Assembly: GCF_028290435.1 (NCBI RefSeq)
Contig: NZ_JAQGJV010000040.1
Location: forward strand, 1-45,358
Length of the DNA: 45,358 nt
DNA from: Devosia sp.
GTDB lineage: Bacteria > Pseudomonadota > Alphaproteobacteria > Rhizobiales > Devosiaceae
Direction: 5' to 3'
The notes under the pieces are model-generated. The model searched no databases. It was given only the letters and a program-made list of their open reading frames with translations, and was not told the DNA's origin. Positions 10,053 through 18,719 of this stretch are shown one piece after another. Positions within the stretch are counted from its first letter, which is position 1. Each line of letters starts with the position of its first letter. A program made the position numbers and the translations under genes.

Positions 10053-10382
10053 ATGAAACGCTACGGTTCGGTCATCGGGCTCAAGCCCGAGCAGATCGCT
10101 GACTACAAGCGGGTCCACGCGGCCGTGTGGCCGGATGTGCTGGCGCAGATCAAGGCCAGCGGGATTGCCAATTATTCGATTTTCCTGCGCGAGCCGGAAA
10201 ACCTGCTGTTCGCCTATTACGAATATGTGGGCACCGACCACGACGCCGACATGGCAGCGATGGCTGCCGATCCGCGCACGCAGGAGTGGTGGGCTGTGTG
10301 CATGCCGATGCAGGCCCCGCTGGAAACGCGCGCCGAGGGCGAATGGTGGGTGGGAACGGAAGAAGTTTTCCACGTCGACTGA
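10053..10382 (+). CDS. L-rhamnose/L-fucose mutarotase family protein
   Basis: Small ferredoxin-like-fold sugar mutarotase of 109 residues (RhaM/COG3254 family) that interconverts alpha and beta anomers of 6-deoxy sugars. Recognisable features are the opening MKRYGSVIGLKPEQ, the conserved H-x-x-VWP segment near residue 25, and the EWWAVCMPMQ region near residue 85. Length matches the family. It starts immediately after the lactonase gene, which supports a cytoplasmic 6-deoxy-sugar oxidation route. Confidence 0.9.
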   Translation: MKRYGSVIGLKPEQIADYKRVHAAVWPDVLAQIKASGIANYSIFLREPENLLFAYYEYVGTDHDADMAAMAADPRTQEWWAVCMPMQAPLETRAEGEWWVGTEEVFHVD

Positions 10383-10401
10383 GACTTGCAAGCCTTCCTC
10401 G

Positions 10402-10424
10402 TATGTGAAAAGATTATTCACATA
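10402..10424. promoter_or_regulatory. Candidate IclR operator 2 upstream of the Gfo/Idh operon
   Basis: Inverted repeat with perfect eight-base arms TATGTGAA (10402-10409) and TTCACATA (10417-10424) around a seven-base spacer. Its core matches operator 1 at 8292-8314. It lies 39 bases upstream of the likely start of the Gfo/Idh gene, in an 80-base gap that is otherwise empty. Confidence 0.55.
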
Positions 10425-10462
10425 AGAATGACGGTGCTTTGTCCGTCGTGAGGGAGGGGCGA

Positions 10463-11527
10463 GTGCCCACGGACTATTCGGCATTGCGCCAGAGCTGGCC
10501 ACGACCGAGCGCGCCGCGCCCGATCGTGATCATCGGGGCCGGCGGTATCGTCAACGACGCGCATTTGCCGGCCTATCGGCTGGCGAACCTGCCGGTCGCG
10601 GGCGTGTTCGATATCGACCGCGACAAGGCGAGGGCGCTGGCAGCCAAATGGGATATTCCGGCCTTTGCGACGCTGGAAGAGGCGATTGCGACGCCCGATG
10701 CGGTCTATGACCTCGCCCTGCCCCCGGTGGCGCATCTCGATGTGCTGCCCAAGCTGTCCGATGGCGCGGCGGTTTTGCTGCAAAAGCCGATGGGGCGGGA
10801 TTTGAGCGATGCCACCGCCATCCTGGCGCTATGCCGGGCCAAGAAGCTGGTGGCGGCGGTCAACTTCCAGCTGCGGTTTTCTCCGATGATGCTGGCAGTG
10901 GCCGACGCGCTGCAGCGTGATTGGCTGGGCAAGCTGATCGATACGGAAGTGCACCTGAACCTGGTGACGCCGTGGGAGCTGTTTCCGTTTCTGAAGGGCG
11001 CGCCGCGCGTCGAGATCGCGGTGCATTCGATCCATTATCTCGATCTGATCCGGCATCTGCTGGGCAATCCGGTGGGCGTGCATGCGCGGACGATGGGACA
11101 TCCATCAACCGAACTGGCGCAGACGCGGACCTCGGCGCTGATCGATTTCGAGGACGGGGTGCGCACCACGATGAGCATCAACCACAATCACGATTTCGGC
11201 CGCAAATTCCAGGATGCGAGCTTCCGCTTCGAAGGCACCGAAGGCGCGGCAATGGTCAAGCTGGGGCTGCTGCTGAACTATCCCAAGGGCGAGCCAGACG
11301 AACTCTGGATCACCCGCAAGGGCGAGGACTGGAGCCAGGTGTCCCTCTCGGGCGGCTGGTTCCCGCATGCGTTTATCGGGACGATGAACAATCTGCAGCG
11401 CTTCGCGGCGGGCGAGGATGACGTTCTCGTCAGTTCAGTCGAAGACGCGTGGCACACCATGGCGCTGGCCGAAGCAGCATTCGCCTCGGCAGCAGCGCCC
11501 GCAACCCAGGTTCAGGCACAACCATGA
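10463..11527 (+). CDS. Gfo/Idh/MocA-family oxidoreductase
   Basis: NAD(P)-dependent oxidoreductase of 354 residues. GTG at 10463 is chosen because GGGAGGGG lies just upstream; a TTG eight codons earlier is the alternative. The Rossmann motif GAGGIV (25-30) is followed by the family's catalytic Lys motif in the form QKPMG (usually EKP). The C-terminal domain carries the [16 protein letters not shown] segment. It could oxidise a sugar (supplying the missing L-fucose dehydrogenase step), a polyol or an inositol-like compound. Its stop overlaps the next ATG as ATGA, tying it to the MaoC/CoA-transferase genes rather than to the mutarotase before it. Confidence 0.88.
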   Translation: MPTDYSALRQSWPRPSAPRPIVIIGAGGIVNDAHLPAYRLANLPVAGVFDIDRDKARALAAKWDIPAFATLEEAIATPDAVYDLALPPVAHLDVLPKLSDGAAVLLQKPMGRDLSDATAILALCRAKKLVAAVNFQLRFSPMMLAVADALQRDWLGKLIDTEVHLNLVTPWELFPFLKGAPRVEIAVHSIHYLDLIRHLLGNPVGVHARTMGHPSTELAQTRTSALIDFEDGVRTTMSINHNHDFGRKFQDASFRFEGTEGAAMVKLGLLLNYPKGEPDELWITRKGEDWSQVSLSGGWFPHAFIGTMNNLQRFAAGEDDVLVSSVEDAWHTMALAEAAFASAAAPATQVQAQP

Positions 11528-12075
11528 GCGAATTCGCACCCACCGTCGGCGTCCATTCCACCCATCCCAAGACCATGCCCGAGGCCCATGCCGATATTCC
11601 GGTGTGGAATGCGGAGAACTGGTTCTACGAGGACTGGGAAGTCGGCCACAAAATTCGCTCCTTGCGCCGCACGATTTCCGAGGGGGAATCGATGGCGTTC
11701 AATGCGCTCGTGACCGACATGCACCCCTATGTGGCGGACGATATTTTCGCCCAGACCGAGGGGCAATTCGGCAAACGGCTGGTGGCGGGGGCGTTCGTGT
11801 TCTCGGCGGGGCTGGGGCTGGTGGCGACCAATTGCGTCAACGCCTTCTCGTATGGCTATGACCGGCTGCGCTTCATCAAGCCGACCTTTATCGGCGACAC
11901 CATTTATACGATCCGCACCAATCTGGAAAAATCGCCGAAATACGAAAAGCTGGGCCTGATCCGCGCCAGCTACGAGGTGTTCAAGGGCGAGGGCGAACTG
12001 GTGCTGTATTGCGAGCATATCCAGACCGTCCTCTACAGAAATCCGGCTGACTTCGTCGGCAAGACGGAGAAATAA
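11524..12075 (+). CDS. MaoC-like hydratase-fold protein lacking the catalytic His
   Basis: Hot-dog-fold protein of 183 residues related to MaoC enoyl-CoA hydratases. The start is the ATG at 11524, overlapping the preceding stop by four bases. Active members have an Asp-x-Asn-Pro-x-His signature; here the equivalent segment is D65-M-H67-P-Y-V70, so Asp is kept but the His is replaced by Val. The usual His-Gly two-helix start is [11 protein letters not shown]. The [22 protein letters not shown] segment is conserved and closely matches the second MaoC protein encoded at 14360. It may be an inactive or specificity subunit of a heteromer. Confidence 0.85.
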   Translation: MSEFAPTVGVHSTHPKTMPEAHADIPVWNAENWFYEDWEVGHKIRSLRRTISEGESMAFNALVTDMHPYVADDIFAQTEGQFGKRLVAGAFVFSAGLGLVATNCVNAFSYGYDRLRFIKPTFIGDTIYTIRTNLEKSPKYEKLGLIRASYEVFKGEGELVLYCEHIQTVLYRNPADFVGKTEK

Positions 12076-12078
12076 GCC

Positions 12079-13236
12079 ATGAGCGATATCGAAACCAAGC
12101 TGCTCGACGGCCTTGTCGTGGTCGACATGTGCCAGTTCCTCAGCGGGCCTTATGCCAGCCTGCGGTTGCAGGACCTGGGCGCGCGGGTGATCAAGATCGA
12201 GCGGCCGGATGGGGGCGATCTCAGCCGGCGGCTGTATCTGAGCGATACCGAGATTGGCGGGGATTCGACGATTTTCCACGCCATCAACCGCAGCAAAGAG
12301 AGCCTGGCGCTCGACCTCAAAAATGCGGACGATCTGGCGGCTTTGCGCAAATTGCTGCTCAAGGCCGACGTGGTGTTGCAGAATTTCCGGCCGGGCGTGA
12401 TCGAGCGGCTGGGGCTGGATTACGAGGCGGTCAAGGCGATCAATCCGAGGATCGTTTATGCCTCGATCACCGGCTATGGCGACGAAGGTCCGTGGGTGGA
12501 TCGGCCGGGGCAGGATTTGCTGGCGCAGGCACGTTCCGGCGTGATGTGGCTCAACGGCGATCACGATCAGGGGCCGGTGCCGTTCGGGCTGGCGATTGCC
12601 GACATGCTGGCTGGGGCCGCCGTGGCGCAGGGCATTTTGGCGGCGCTGGTGCGGCGGGGGATTTCCGGGCAAGGCGCGCATATCGAGACGAGCCTGCTCG
12701 AAGTGCTGGTGGATTTCCAGTTCGAGGTTTTGACCACCCATCTCAATGATGGGCGGCGGGTGCCCAAGCGCAGCGAATTCCGCTCGGCGCACGCCTATCT
12801 GTCGGCGCCCTATGGGGTTTATCCGACAGCGGATGGGTATCTGGCGATCGCCATGACGCCGCTGGGCAAGTTGCAAAAGCTGCTGGAGATCGAGGCGCTG
12901 TGCGCTTATGCCGATCCCAAAAGCTGGTTCACGGCGCGCGATGCGATCAAGCAGTTGATCGCCGAGCGACTGTCCACGCAGAGCACTGCGCATTGGCTGA
13001 GTATTCTGGAGCCGGCCGATATCTGGTGCGCCAAGGTGCTGGATTGGCCCGAATTGATGGCGAGCGAGGGCTTCAAGGCGCTGGACATGCTGCAGGTAGT
13101 GACGCGCGAGGATAATGTGTCGATCACCACCACCAAGTCGCCGCTGCGGATCAATGGCAAGCGGGCGCAGACCACGCGGGCCGCGCCGCTGGTCGGCGAG
13201 CAGAGCGCCAAGATTCGCGCGGAGTTCGGGCTGTGA
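12079..13236 (+). CDS. CaiB/BaiF (family III) CoA transferase
   Basis: Transfers CoA between carboxylic acids in the cytoplasm. At 385 residues it fits the family. The N-terminal part has the FLSGPYASLRLQDLGARVIKIE segment and the catalytic Asp lies in GQDLLAQ (Asp146), corresponding to the Asp that forms the acyl anhydride in formyl-CoA transferase. The usual AxSG after it reads ARSG. It starts three bases after the MaoC-like gene and ends in a GTGA overlap with the next gene. The acyl group is unknown; pairing with two MaoC proteins implies activation of an acid before hydration or dehydration. Confidence 0.93.
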   Translation: MSDIETKLLDGLVVVDMCQFLSGPYASLRLQDLGARVIKIERPDGGDLSRRLYLSDTEIGGDSTIFHAINRSKESLALDLKNADDLAALRKLLLKADVVLQNFRPGVIERLGLDYEAVKAINPRIVYASITGYGDEGPWVDRPGQDLLAQARSGVMWLNGDHDQGPVPFGLAIADMLAGAAVAQGILAALVRRGISGQGAHIETSLLEVLVDFQFEVLTTHLNDGRRVPKRSEFRSAHAYLSAPYGVYPTADGYLAIAMTPLGKLQKLLEIEALCAYADPKSWFTARDAIKQLIAERLSTQSTAHWLSILEPADIWCAKVLDWPELMASEGFKALDMLQVVTREDNVSITTTKSPLRINGKRAQTTRAAPLVGEQSAKIRAEFGL

Positions 13237-14360
13237 GCATTACCCTCAAGGGCATGACCTGGAAGCATCCGCGCGGGTTCGATCCGATGGTGGCGACGTC
13301 GGCGCTGTGGCGCGACAAGACCGGGGTGCAGATCGACTGGGATCAACGCAGCCTGCAGGATTTCGAGACGTTTCCGGTGGAGGAACTGGCGCGGGAATAT
13401 GACCTGATCGTCATCGACCACCCTCACGTTGGTCAGATCACCGAGGAAGGGTGCCTCGCGCCGCTGGATGTGCTGGGACGCGAAAGCGAGCGGGACGAGA
13501 TGGCGCGGTACAGCGTCGGGCAATCCTATCCGAGCTATAATTGGGCCGGGCATCAGTGGGCGTTCCCCATCGATGCGGCGACGCAGGTGCAGGCCTATCG
13601 CGCCGATATCGTCGAGGGACCGGCGACCAGTTGGGGCGATCTGATCGGGCTGGCGAAGGCGGGGCAGGTGGTGCTGCCGATGCTGGCGCCGCACAGCCTG
13701 ATGACGTTTTATACGCTGGCCGGCAATCTGGGACATGCGTGTAATACCGGCCAAGGCGAGCTGATCGAGGCGGAAGCCGGCGCCAAAGTGATCGAGCATC
13801 TGCGCGAATTGGTGGCGTTGATCGAGCCGAGCAATTTCGCCATGGACCCGATTGCGGCATCCGAGGCGATGGCGCACGAACATCCCGTCGTGAGCGTGAT
13901 GCCGTATGGCTATGGCTATCTGAGCTATGCGCTGAAAGGTTTCCGGCCCGGCCGGTTGAAATTCGCTGATATCCCCGATGCCGGTGGGCTGGGACCTGTG
14001 GGATCGGCGCTGGGGGGAACGGGGATTGCGGTTTCCGCATTTTCAGCGGACCGCGAGGCGGCGATCGACTATGCGTATTGGGTCGCCAGCGGCGGCATCC
14101 AGGGCACGATTTATGCCGAGTCCGGCGGGCAACCAGGTCATGGCCTTGCTTGGGAAGATGAGGCCGTGAACGCGGCGGTGGACGGGTTTTATCGCGACAC
14201 GCGGCGGACGCTGGAAGCGAGCTGGGTGCGGCCGCGACACAATGGTTATATGGGCTTTCAGGACGCGGCCAGCAAACGGCTCAATGCCGGGCTGCTGGGC
14301 AAGGAGAGCCCTGCCCTGATCATCGCCGAGATCAATCGCCTGTATCGGGAGAGTTTTTGA
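13233..14360 (+). CDS. Substrate-binding-protein homologue with no signal peptide
   Basis: A 375-residue protein with the fold signature of family-1 ABC solute-binding proteins, visible in DLIVIDHPHVGQITEEGCLAPLD, WAFPIDAATQVQAYR and the C-terminal AIDYAYWVASG. There is no hydrophobic leader: the protein begins directly at the first strand (MSITLKGMTWKHPRGFDPM). Its GTG start overlaps the CoA-transferase stop as GTGA and its stop overlaps the next ATG, so a longer start with a leader is excluded by the upstream gene's frame. It should therefore stay in the cytoplasm, perhaps as a binding or scaffold partner of the CoA-dependent enzymes. No known function is assigned. Confidence 0.82.
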   Translation: MSITLKGMTWKHPRGFDPMVATSALWRDKTGVQIDWDQRSLQDFETFPVEELAREYDLIVIDHPHVGQITEEGCLAPLDVLGRESERDEMARYSVGQSYPSYNWAGHQWAFPIDAATQVQAYRADIVEGPATSWGDLIGLAKAGQVVLPMLAPHSLMTFYTLAGNLGHACNTGQGELIEAEAGAKVIEHLRELVALIEPSNFAMDPIAASEAMAHEHPVVSVMPYGYGYLSYALKGFRPGRLKFADIPDAGGLGPVGSALGGTGIAVSAFSADREAAIDYAYWVASGGIQGTIYAESGGQPGHGLAWEDEAVNAAVDGFYRDTRRTLEASWVRPRHNGYMGFQDAASKRLNAGLLGKESPALIIAEINRLYRESF

Positions 14361-14812
14361 TGGAGCGGCCACGCCATTTCGAGGATTACCTGCTGGGCGA
14401 AACCCGCAAGACCTATGGGCGCACCATTACCGAGACCGATTTCGTGGTGCATGCCGGTCATACGGGGGATTTCTTTCCGCACCATATGGATGCCGAGGCG
14501 ATGAGGAATTCGCCTTGGGGCCAACGTATCGCTCACGGCACCATGACCTTTGCCATCGGTATTGGCCTCACCGCCAGCGAGATCAATCCGCTGGCGTTTT
14601 CCTATGGCTATGAGCGGTTGCGGTTCCCCAAGCCGGTATTCATCGGCGATACCATCCATACCACGCTGACCATTACCGGGCTCGATCCCGATCCCAAGCG
14701 GGCCGATCATGGGCGGATCACCGAGGCAGTGCGGGTGCTCAACCAGCGCGGTGAGACCGTGCTGGCGTGTGATCACATCTATCTGGCGCAGCGGCGGAAT
14801 ATCTCCGCTTAA
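14360..14812 (+). CDS. MaoC-family dehydratase with intact Asp-His pair
   Basis: Hot-dog-fold hydratase/dehydratase of 150 residues acting on an acyl-CoA. The catalytic pair is present as D37-F-F-P-H-H42, followed by RIAHGTMTFAIGIGL (the canonical His-Gly helix start). The PLAFSYGYERLRFPKPVFIGDTIHTTL stretch parallels the MaoC-like protein at 11524. The ATG at 14360 overlaps the preceding TGA by one base. Probably the active half of a two-subunit enzyme with that protein, or an independent hydratase. Confidence 0.9.
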   Translation: MERPRHFEDYLLGETRKTYGRTITETDFVVHAGHTGDFFPHHMDAEAMRNSPWGQRIAHGTMTFAIGIGLTASEINPLAFSYGYERLRFPKPVFIGDTIHTTLTITGLDPDPKRADHGRITEAVRVLNQRGETVLACDHIYLAQRRNISA

Positions 14813-14874
14813 CGCCTTGAACCGGCCATCGCGCCGGGGCAGTGTCGGCCTCAACACGAATGAGGACGCTTCTG

Positions 14875-15708
14875 ATGGCTTTCAACTCCGCCGACCGTAT
14901 CGCGGTTTCCACCTGGTCGCTGCACCGGATGCTGGGCACTACCTATCCGCACAACCTGGATAGTCGGGAAATCGGGCCGGTAGAGGAGACCTATGGCGAG
15001 GTCGACGAGTCGCTGCTCGACATTCCCTCGGCCATCGCCAATCACGGCATCAACCGGCTGGAACTGGTGTCGTTTCACCTGCCGAGCAAAGACCCGATCT
15101 ATCTGGGCGAGCTGCGTAGTGCGCTGAGCAATGCCGAAGTGACCTTGCAGACGCTGTTGATCGACGCCGGCGATATCAGCGATCCGGCGACCAGCGCCCG
15201 CGATACCGAATGGATCTGGAGCTGGATCGAGATCGCCAACCAGCTCGGTGCCGAACGCGCCCGCGTCATCGCCGGCAAGCAGAAACCGACCCGTGATGCG
15301 CTGGACCTCTCGGTCAAGGCGCTCACCACCTTGGCGGAACGCAATGCCGGCTCCAAGGTGCGACTGACCACCGAGAACTGGTTCGATCTGCTCGCCGAGC
15401 CGGCGCATGTGCATTACCTGCTCGACAAGCTGGACGGACGCATCGGGCTCAATGGCGATTTCGGCAATTGGGGTGGCCCCACCAAGTATGACGACCTGCG
15501 CGCCATTTTCGGCCGCGCCGAGACCTGCCATGCCAAGGCCGATTTCGTCGACGGCAAGATGGACGAGGCGGACTATGGCCAATGCCTGCAGGCAGCCGAA
15601 GAGGCGGGCTACAAGGGTCCCTATACGCTGGTGTTCCAGGCCGACAGTCCCGATGAATGGGCCGGCGTCGAGACCGAGAAGGAATTCATCGAGGAACTGC
15701 TCAAGTAG
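14875..15708 (+). CDS. Sugar phosphate isomerase/epimerase (TIM barrel, AP-endonuclease-2 family)
   Basis: Xylose-isomerase-like TIM-barrel protein of 277 residues. The ATG at 14875 has GAGGA eight bases upstream; earlier in-frame starts overlap this site. Likely metal ligands are in TTENWFD, LNGDFGNW and TCHAKADF, as in family members that isomerise or epimerise keto sugars. It follows the second MaoC gene by 62 bases in the same direction and is probably the last gene of the island. The substrate is unknown. Confidence 0.85.
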   Translation: MAFNSADRIAVSTWSLHRMLGTTYPHNLDSREIGPVEETYGEVDESLLDIPSAIANHGINRLELVSFHLPSKDPIYLGELRSALSNAEVTLQTLLIDAGDISDPATSARDTEWIWSWIEIANQLGAERARVIAGKQKPTRDALDLSVKALTTLAERNAGSKVRLTTENWFDLLAEPAHVHYLLDKLDGRIGLNGDFGNWGGPTKYDDLRAIFGRAETCHAKADFVDGKMDEADYGQCLQAAEEAGYKGPYTLVFQADSPDEWAGVETEKEFIEELLK

Positions 15709-15861
15709 GCACTCACTTGTGAATGAAGCGCCCTGGCGTCGGGGCTGATGCCACCAAGATCGGCCGCGCGATCACCGCGCTGGCCTGGTGCCGGCCGAGA
15801 GTGGGCCGCGTGTCAGGCCCGCGGAAGCGCGGTGGGTGGGGATAGATAGGCGGGATGGCGG

Positions 15862-17241
15862 TCAGGCCAGCGGCTTCAAATCGGCCAGCAGGGTCGGGAT
15901 CAGTTCGCTGACCGTGGGGTGGATATGCACGGTCTGCTGCATCACGGTGTAGGGCAGGTCGCCGGCCATCAGTTGCAGCAGGGAATGGACGACCTCGTCG
16001 CCGCCAATGCCCAGGATGGCGGCGCCGAGTACGCGTTTGGTCTCGGCGTCGACCAGCACTTTCATCAGGCCCTGGGTTTCGCCCTTTTCCTTGGCGCGGC
16101 TGATTTTTGACATCGGCATGATGCCCATCAGCACCTTTTTGCCGGAGGCGCGGGCCTCGTGTTCGGAGATGCCGATGCGGCCCAGAGGCGGGTCAATGAA
16201 CAGGCCATAGACCGGGATGCGATGGGCGATGGAGCGGCTGCCACCGTCCAGCACGTTATCGGCGACAATTTCGAAGTCGTTATAGGAAGTGTGGGTGAAA
16301 GCGCCGCGGCCGTTGATATCGCCCATGGCCCAGATGCCCGGCACGCTGGTGTGCAGGTTATCATCGACCGGGATATAGCCGCGCTTGTCGGTGGATAGAC
16401 CCGCTGCCGCAAGGTTGAGGTCAGCGCTGTTGGGCGTGCGGCCGAGCGCGATCAGCAGATGGCTGGCCTCGGTGGAGGCAAGGCGGCCGTCGGTATTGAG
16501 CGACAACAGCACGCCCTGCCCCGCTTTGACCACTGATTCAACGGTGGTGTCGAACAGGAAGGAGACGCCGTCGGCCTCCAGGATCTGGCGGATCGAGGCG
16601 GAGATGTCCTCGTCCTCGCGCGATGCGGGGCGCGGGCCACGCTCGATGACGGTGACCTTGCTGCCGAAGCGCGCGTACATCTGGGCGAATTCGAGCCCGA
16701 TGTAACTGGCCCCGGCGATCACCAGGTGATTGGGCAGCGTATCGATATCCATCATCGTCGTATTGGTCAGATACGGTACCGAGGACAGGCCCGGCCAATC
16801 GGGCACGCTGGCAGTGGCGCCGGCATTGATGAAGATTTTCGGCGCGGTCAGGGTGCGGCCATTCACAGTCACCTCGGTGGGCGACACGAAGCTGCCCGAG
16901 CCGCGGATGATTTGGAGATGTTCGAGGCCGCCGAGCCAGTCGGTCAGGCTCTGGACCGAGGCGTTGACCACCTTGTCCTTGCGCGCCTTGACGGCCTTCA
17001 TGTCGACGGTGACGCCGCCCGAGACGGTGACACCCCAATCAGCGGCGTGGCGCGCCGACCATGCGGCGCGGGCGCTGGCGACCAGGGTCTTGGTGGGGGT
17101 GCAACCATCATTGACGCAAGTGCCGCCCAAATGGGTGCGCTCAATCAGCGCGGTTTTCCAGCCGGCGGTGGCCAGGCGCGCGGCGAGGAACGGGCCGGAC
17201 TGACCGGCACCGATGATGATGGCGTCGAAGGCTTCGCTCAT
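15862..17241 (-). CDS. MerA-like FAD-dependent pyridine nucleotide-disulfide oxidoreductase
   Basis: Class-I flavoprotein disulfide reductase of 459 residues. An FAD-binding GAGQSG (11-16), redox-active pair Cys42/Cys47 in GGTCVNDGCTPTKT, a central NAD(P) domain with AGASYIGLEFA, GDINGRG before the dimer domain, and the active-site HIHPTVSE are present. The active-site sequence is closest to mercuric reductase-like proteins, but there is no N-terminal heavy-metal domain and no C-terminal Cys pair. It is therefore probably not a true mercuric reductase. The sthA gene ends 59 bases upstream on the same strand, so the two may be co-transcribed. Confidence 0.9.
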   Translation of the reverse strand: MSEAFDAIIIGAGQSGPFLAARLATAGWKTALIERTHLGGTCVNDGCTPTKTLVASARAAWSARHAADWGVTVSGGVTVDMKAVKARKDKVVNASVQSLTDWLGGLEHLQIIRGSGSFVSPTEVTVNGRTLTAPKIFINAGATASVPDWPGLSSVPYLTNTTMMDIDTLPNHLVIAGASYIGLEFAQMYARFGSKVTVIERGPRPASREDEDISASIRQILEADGVSFLFDTTVESVVKAGQGVLLSLNTDGRLASTEASHLLIALGRTPNSADLNLAAAGLSTDKRGYIPVDDNLHTSVPGIWAMGDINGRGAFTHTSYNDFEIVADNVLDGGSRSIAHRIPVYGLFIDPPLGRIGISEHEARASGKKVLMGIMPMSKISRAKEKGETQGLMKVLVDAETKRVLGAAILGIGGDEVVHSLLQLMAGDLPYTVMQQTVHIHPTVSELIPTLLADLKPLA

Positions 17242-17300
17242 GATGGTGCCCCGTTGTTTGAGGTGAGCTTATGGCGGTGGCTGGGTTTGCGCCAGCGCCC

Positions 17301-18719
17301 TCACTCCGACAACGGCGCCAGCGGGATATCCCGCGGCATACGGTTCCACGCATCCAGCGCCGCGATCTTGTAGGCCTCCGCTAGCGTCGGATAGTTGAAG
17401 GCGTTCTCGACGAAATAATCCAGCGTGCCGCCGAGATTGAGCACGGCCTGGCCGATGTGGATCAGTTCGGTCGCGCCTTCGCCCACGATATGGGCCCCGA
17501 GCAGCTTGCGGGTTTCGAGCGAGAAGATCAGCTTCATCATGCCCGACTGCAGGCCCATAATGTGGCCGCGCGAGGTTTCGCGGAAGCGCGCAATGCCGTT
17601 TTCATAGGGGATGCCCTGGGCGCGGACCTGCTGTTCGGTGAGCCCGATGGTGGAGATTTCGGGCACCGCATAGATGCCATAGGGGAAAAATTCGGGCGCG
17701 GGCGGCATGGCGGCGCCGCAGGCATGGAGGCCCGCAATACGCCCCTGCTCCATCGAGGTCGAGGCGAGCGAGGGAAAGCCGATGACATCGCCAGCGGCAT
17801 AGATATTTCGGACATTGGTCTGGAAGGTGATGGGATCCACCTTGATGCGTCCGCGGTCGTGGACGGCGATGCCGCAGTTCTCGAGCCCCAGATCGGCCGT
17901 GGCGCCAGAGCGGCCGGCGGCATAGAGCAACATGTCGGAGCGGATGCGGCGTCCGTCGGTGAGCACGGCGACGGCCCAGCCCTGTTCGTCCAATTCGACA
18001 TGATCGACCTTGGAGCCGAAGCGGATGGTCATGCCGCGCTTGCGCATCTCGTGGGTGAATTCCTCGATGATTTCGCGGTCGATGAAATCGAGGATGGTGT
18101 CGCGCGGCTCGATGATGGTGACGGGTACGTCGAGCGCCGAGAAAATCGTGGCGTATTCGATGCCGATGACGCCGGCGCCGACCACGGTCAGGCTGCGCGG
18201 CACGCGCGGTTCGGCGACGAGGCTGTCGCTATCGAGCACGGAATGGTCGTTGAACGGGATATTGGCCGGCCGGTAGGGGGCGGTGCCGACGGCGATCACC
18301 GCGGCGCCGAAACCAATCTTGGTTTCATCGCCCTCGGCGGTGGTGACGGCGATATGGTTGGTATCGACAAAGCGTGCCTTGCCGCTCAGGGTGCGCACGC
18401 CATTGCGGGCGAACTGGTGCTCAAGCACCTCGATTTCGTGATCCAGCGTCATGCGCAGGCGAGCGCCGAGGTCCTTGCCTTCGATGTCCTTCTTGACCCG
18501 ATAGGCAAGGCCGTAGAAGCCGCGTTCACGCCAACCGGACAGGTTGAGCACGGTCTCGCGCAGGGTCTTGGATGGAATGGTGCCGGTATGCACCGAGACG
18601 CCGCCTAGGCGGAGCCGGTTTTCCACGACCAGTACGGATTTGCCGAGCTTGGCCGCCTGAATGGCGGCGCGGCGGCCGGCGGGACCACTGCCGATGACGA
18701 CGAGATCAAACGTTTCCAA
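17301..18719 (-). CDS. sthA: Soluble pyridine nucleotide transhydrogenase (SthA)
   Basis: Cytoplasmic FAD enzyme that moves hydride between NADPH and NAD, balancing the two pools. It has the FAD motif GSGPAGRRAA and, in place of a redox disulfide, GGVSVHTGTIPSKTL with no cysteines, which separates SthA from other class-I flavoproteins. The middle domain has GAGVIGIEYA and the dimer domain ends with NYPTLAEAYK. The start is not certain: TTG at 18719 gives METFDLVVIGSG with GGGG upstream; TTG at 18731 adds four residues. No ATG is available. About 472 residues, close to the usual length. Confidence 0.93.
   Translation of the reverse strand: METFDLVVIGSGPAGRRAAIQAAKLGKSVLVVENRLRLGGVSVHTGTIPSKTLRETVLNLSGWRERGFYGLAYRVKKDIEGKDLGARLRMTLDHEIEVLEHQFARNGVRTLSGKARFVDTNHIAVTTAEGDETKIGFGAAVIAVGTAPYRPANIPFNDHSVLDSDSLVAEPRVPRSLTVVGAGVIGIEYATIFSALDVPVTIIEPRDTILDFIDREIIEEFTHEMRKRGMTIRFGSKVDHVELDEQGWAVAVLTDGRRIRSDMLLYAAGRSGATADLGLENCGIAVHDRGRIKVDPITFQTNVRNIYAAGDVIGFPSLASTSMEQGRIAGLHACGAAMPPAPEFFPYGIYAVPEISTIGLTEQQVRAQGIPYENGIARFRETSRGHIMGLQSGMMKLIFSLETRKLLGAHIVGEGATELIHIGQAVLNLGGTLDYFVENAFNYPTLAEAYKIAALDAWNRMPRDIPLAPLSE

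Noticed and set aside
11512..12993. 493-codon minus-strand frame opposite MaoC and CaiB genes
   Set aside because: Spans the junction of two clearly real genes; Arg/His/Gln-rich with no motif.
15709..15861. Possible terminators or RNA in the gap after the isomerase gene
   Set aside because: Several weak GC-rich partial palindromes but no stem with a T-tract and no RNA signature.
15862..17241. True mercuric reductase (merA)
   Set aside because: Lacks the N-terminal heavy-metal domain, the C-terminal cysteine pair and any mer operon neighbours.
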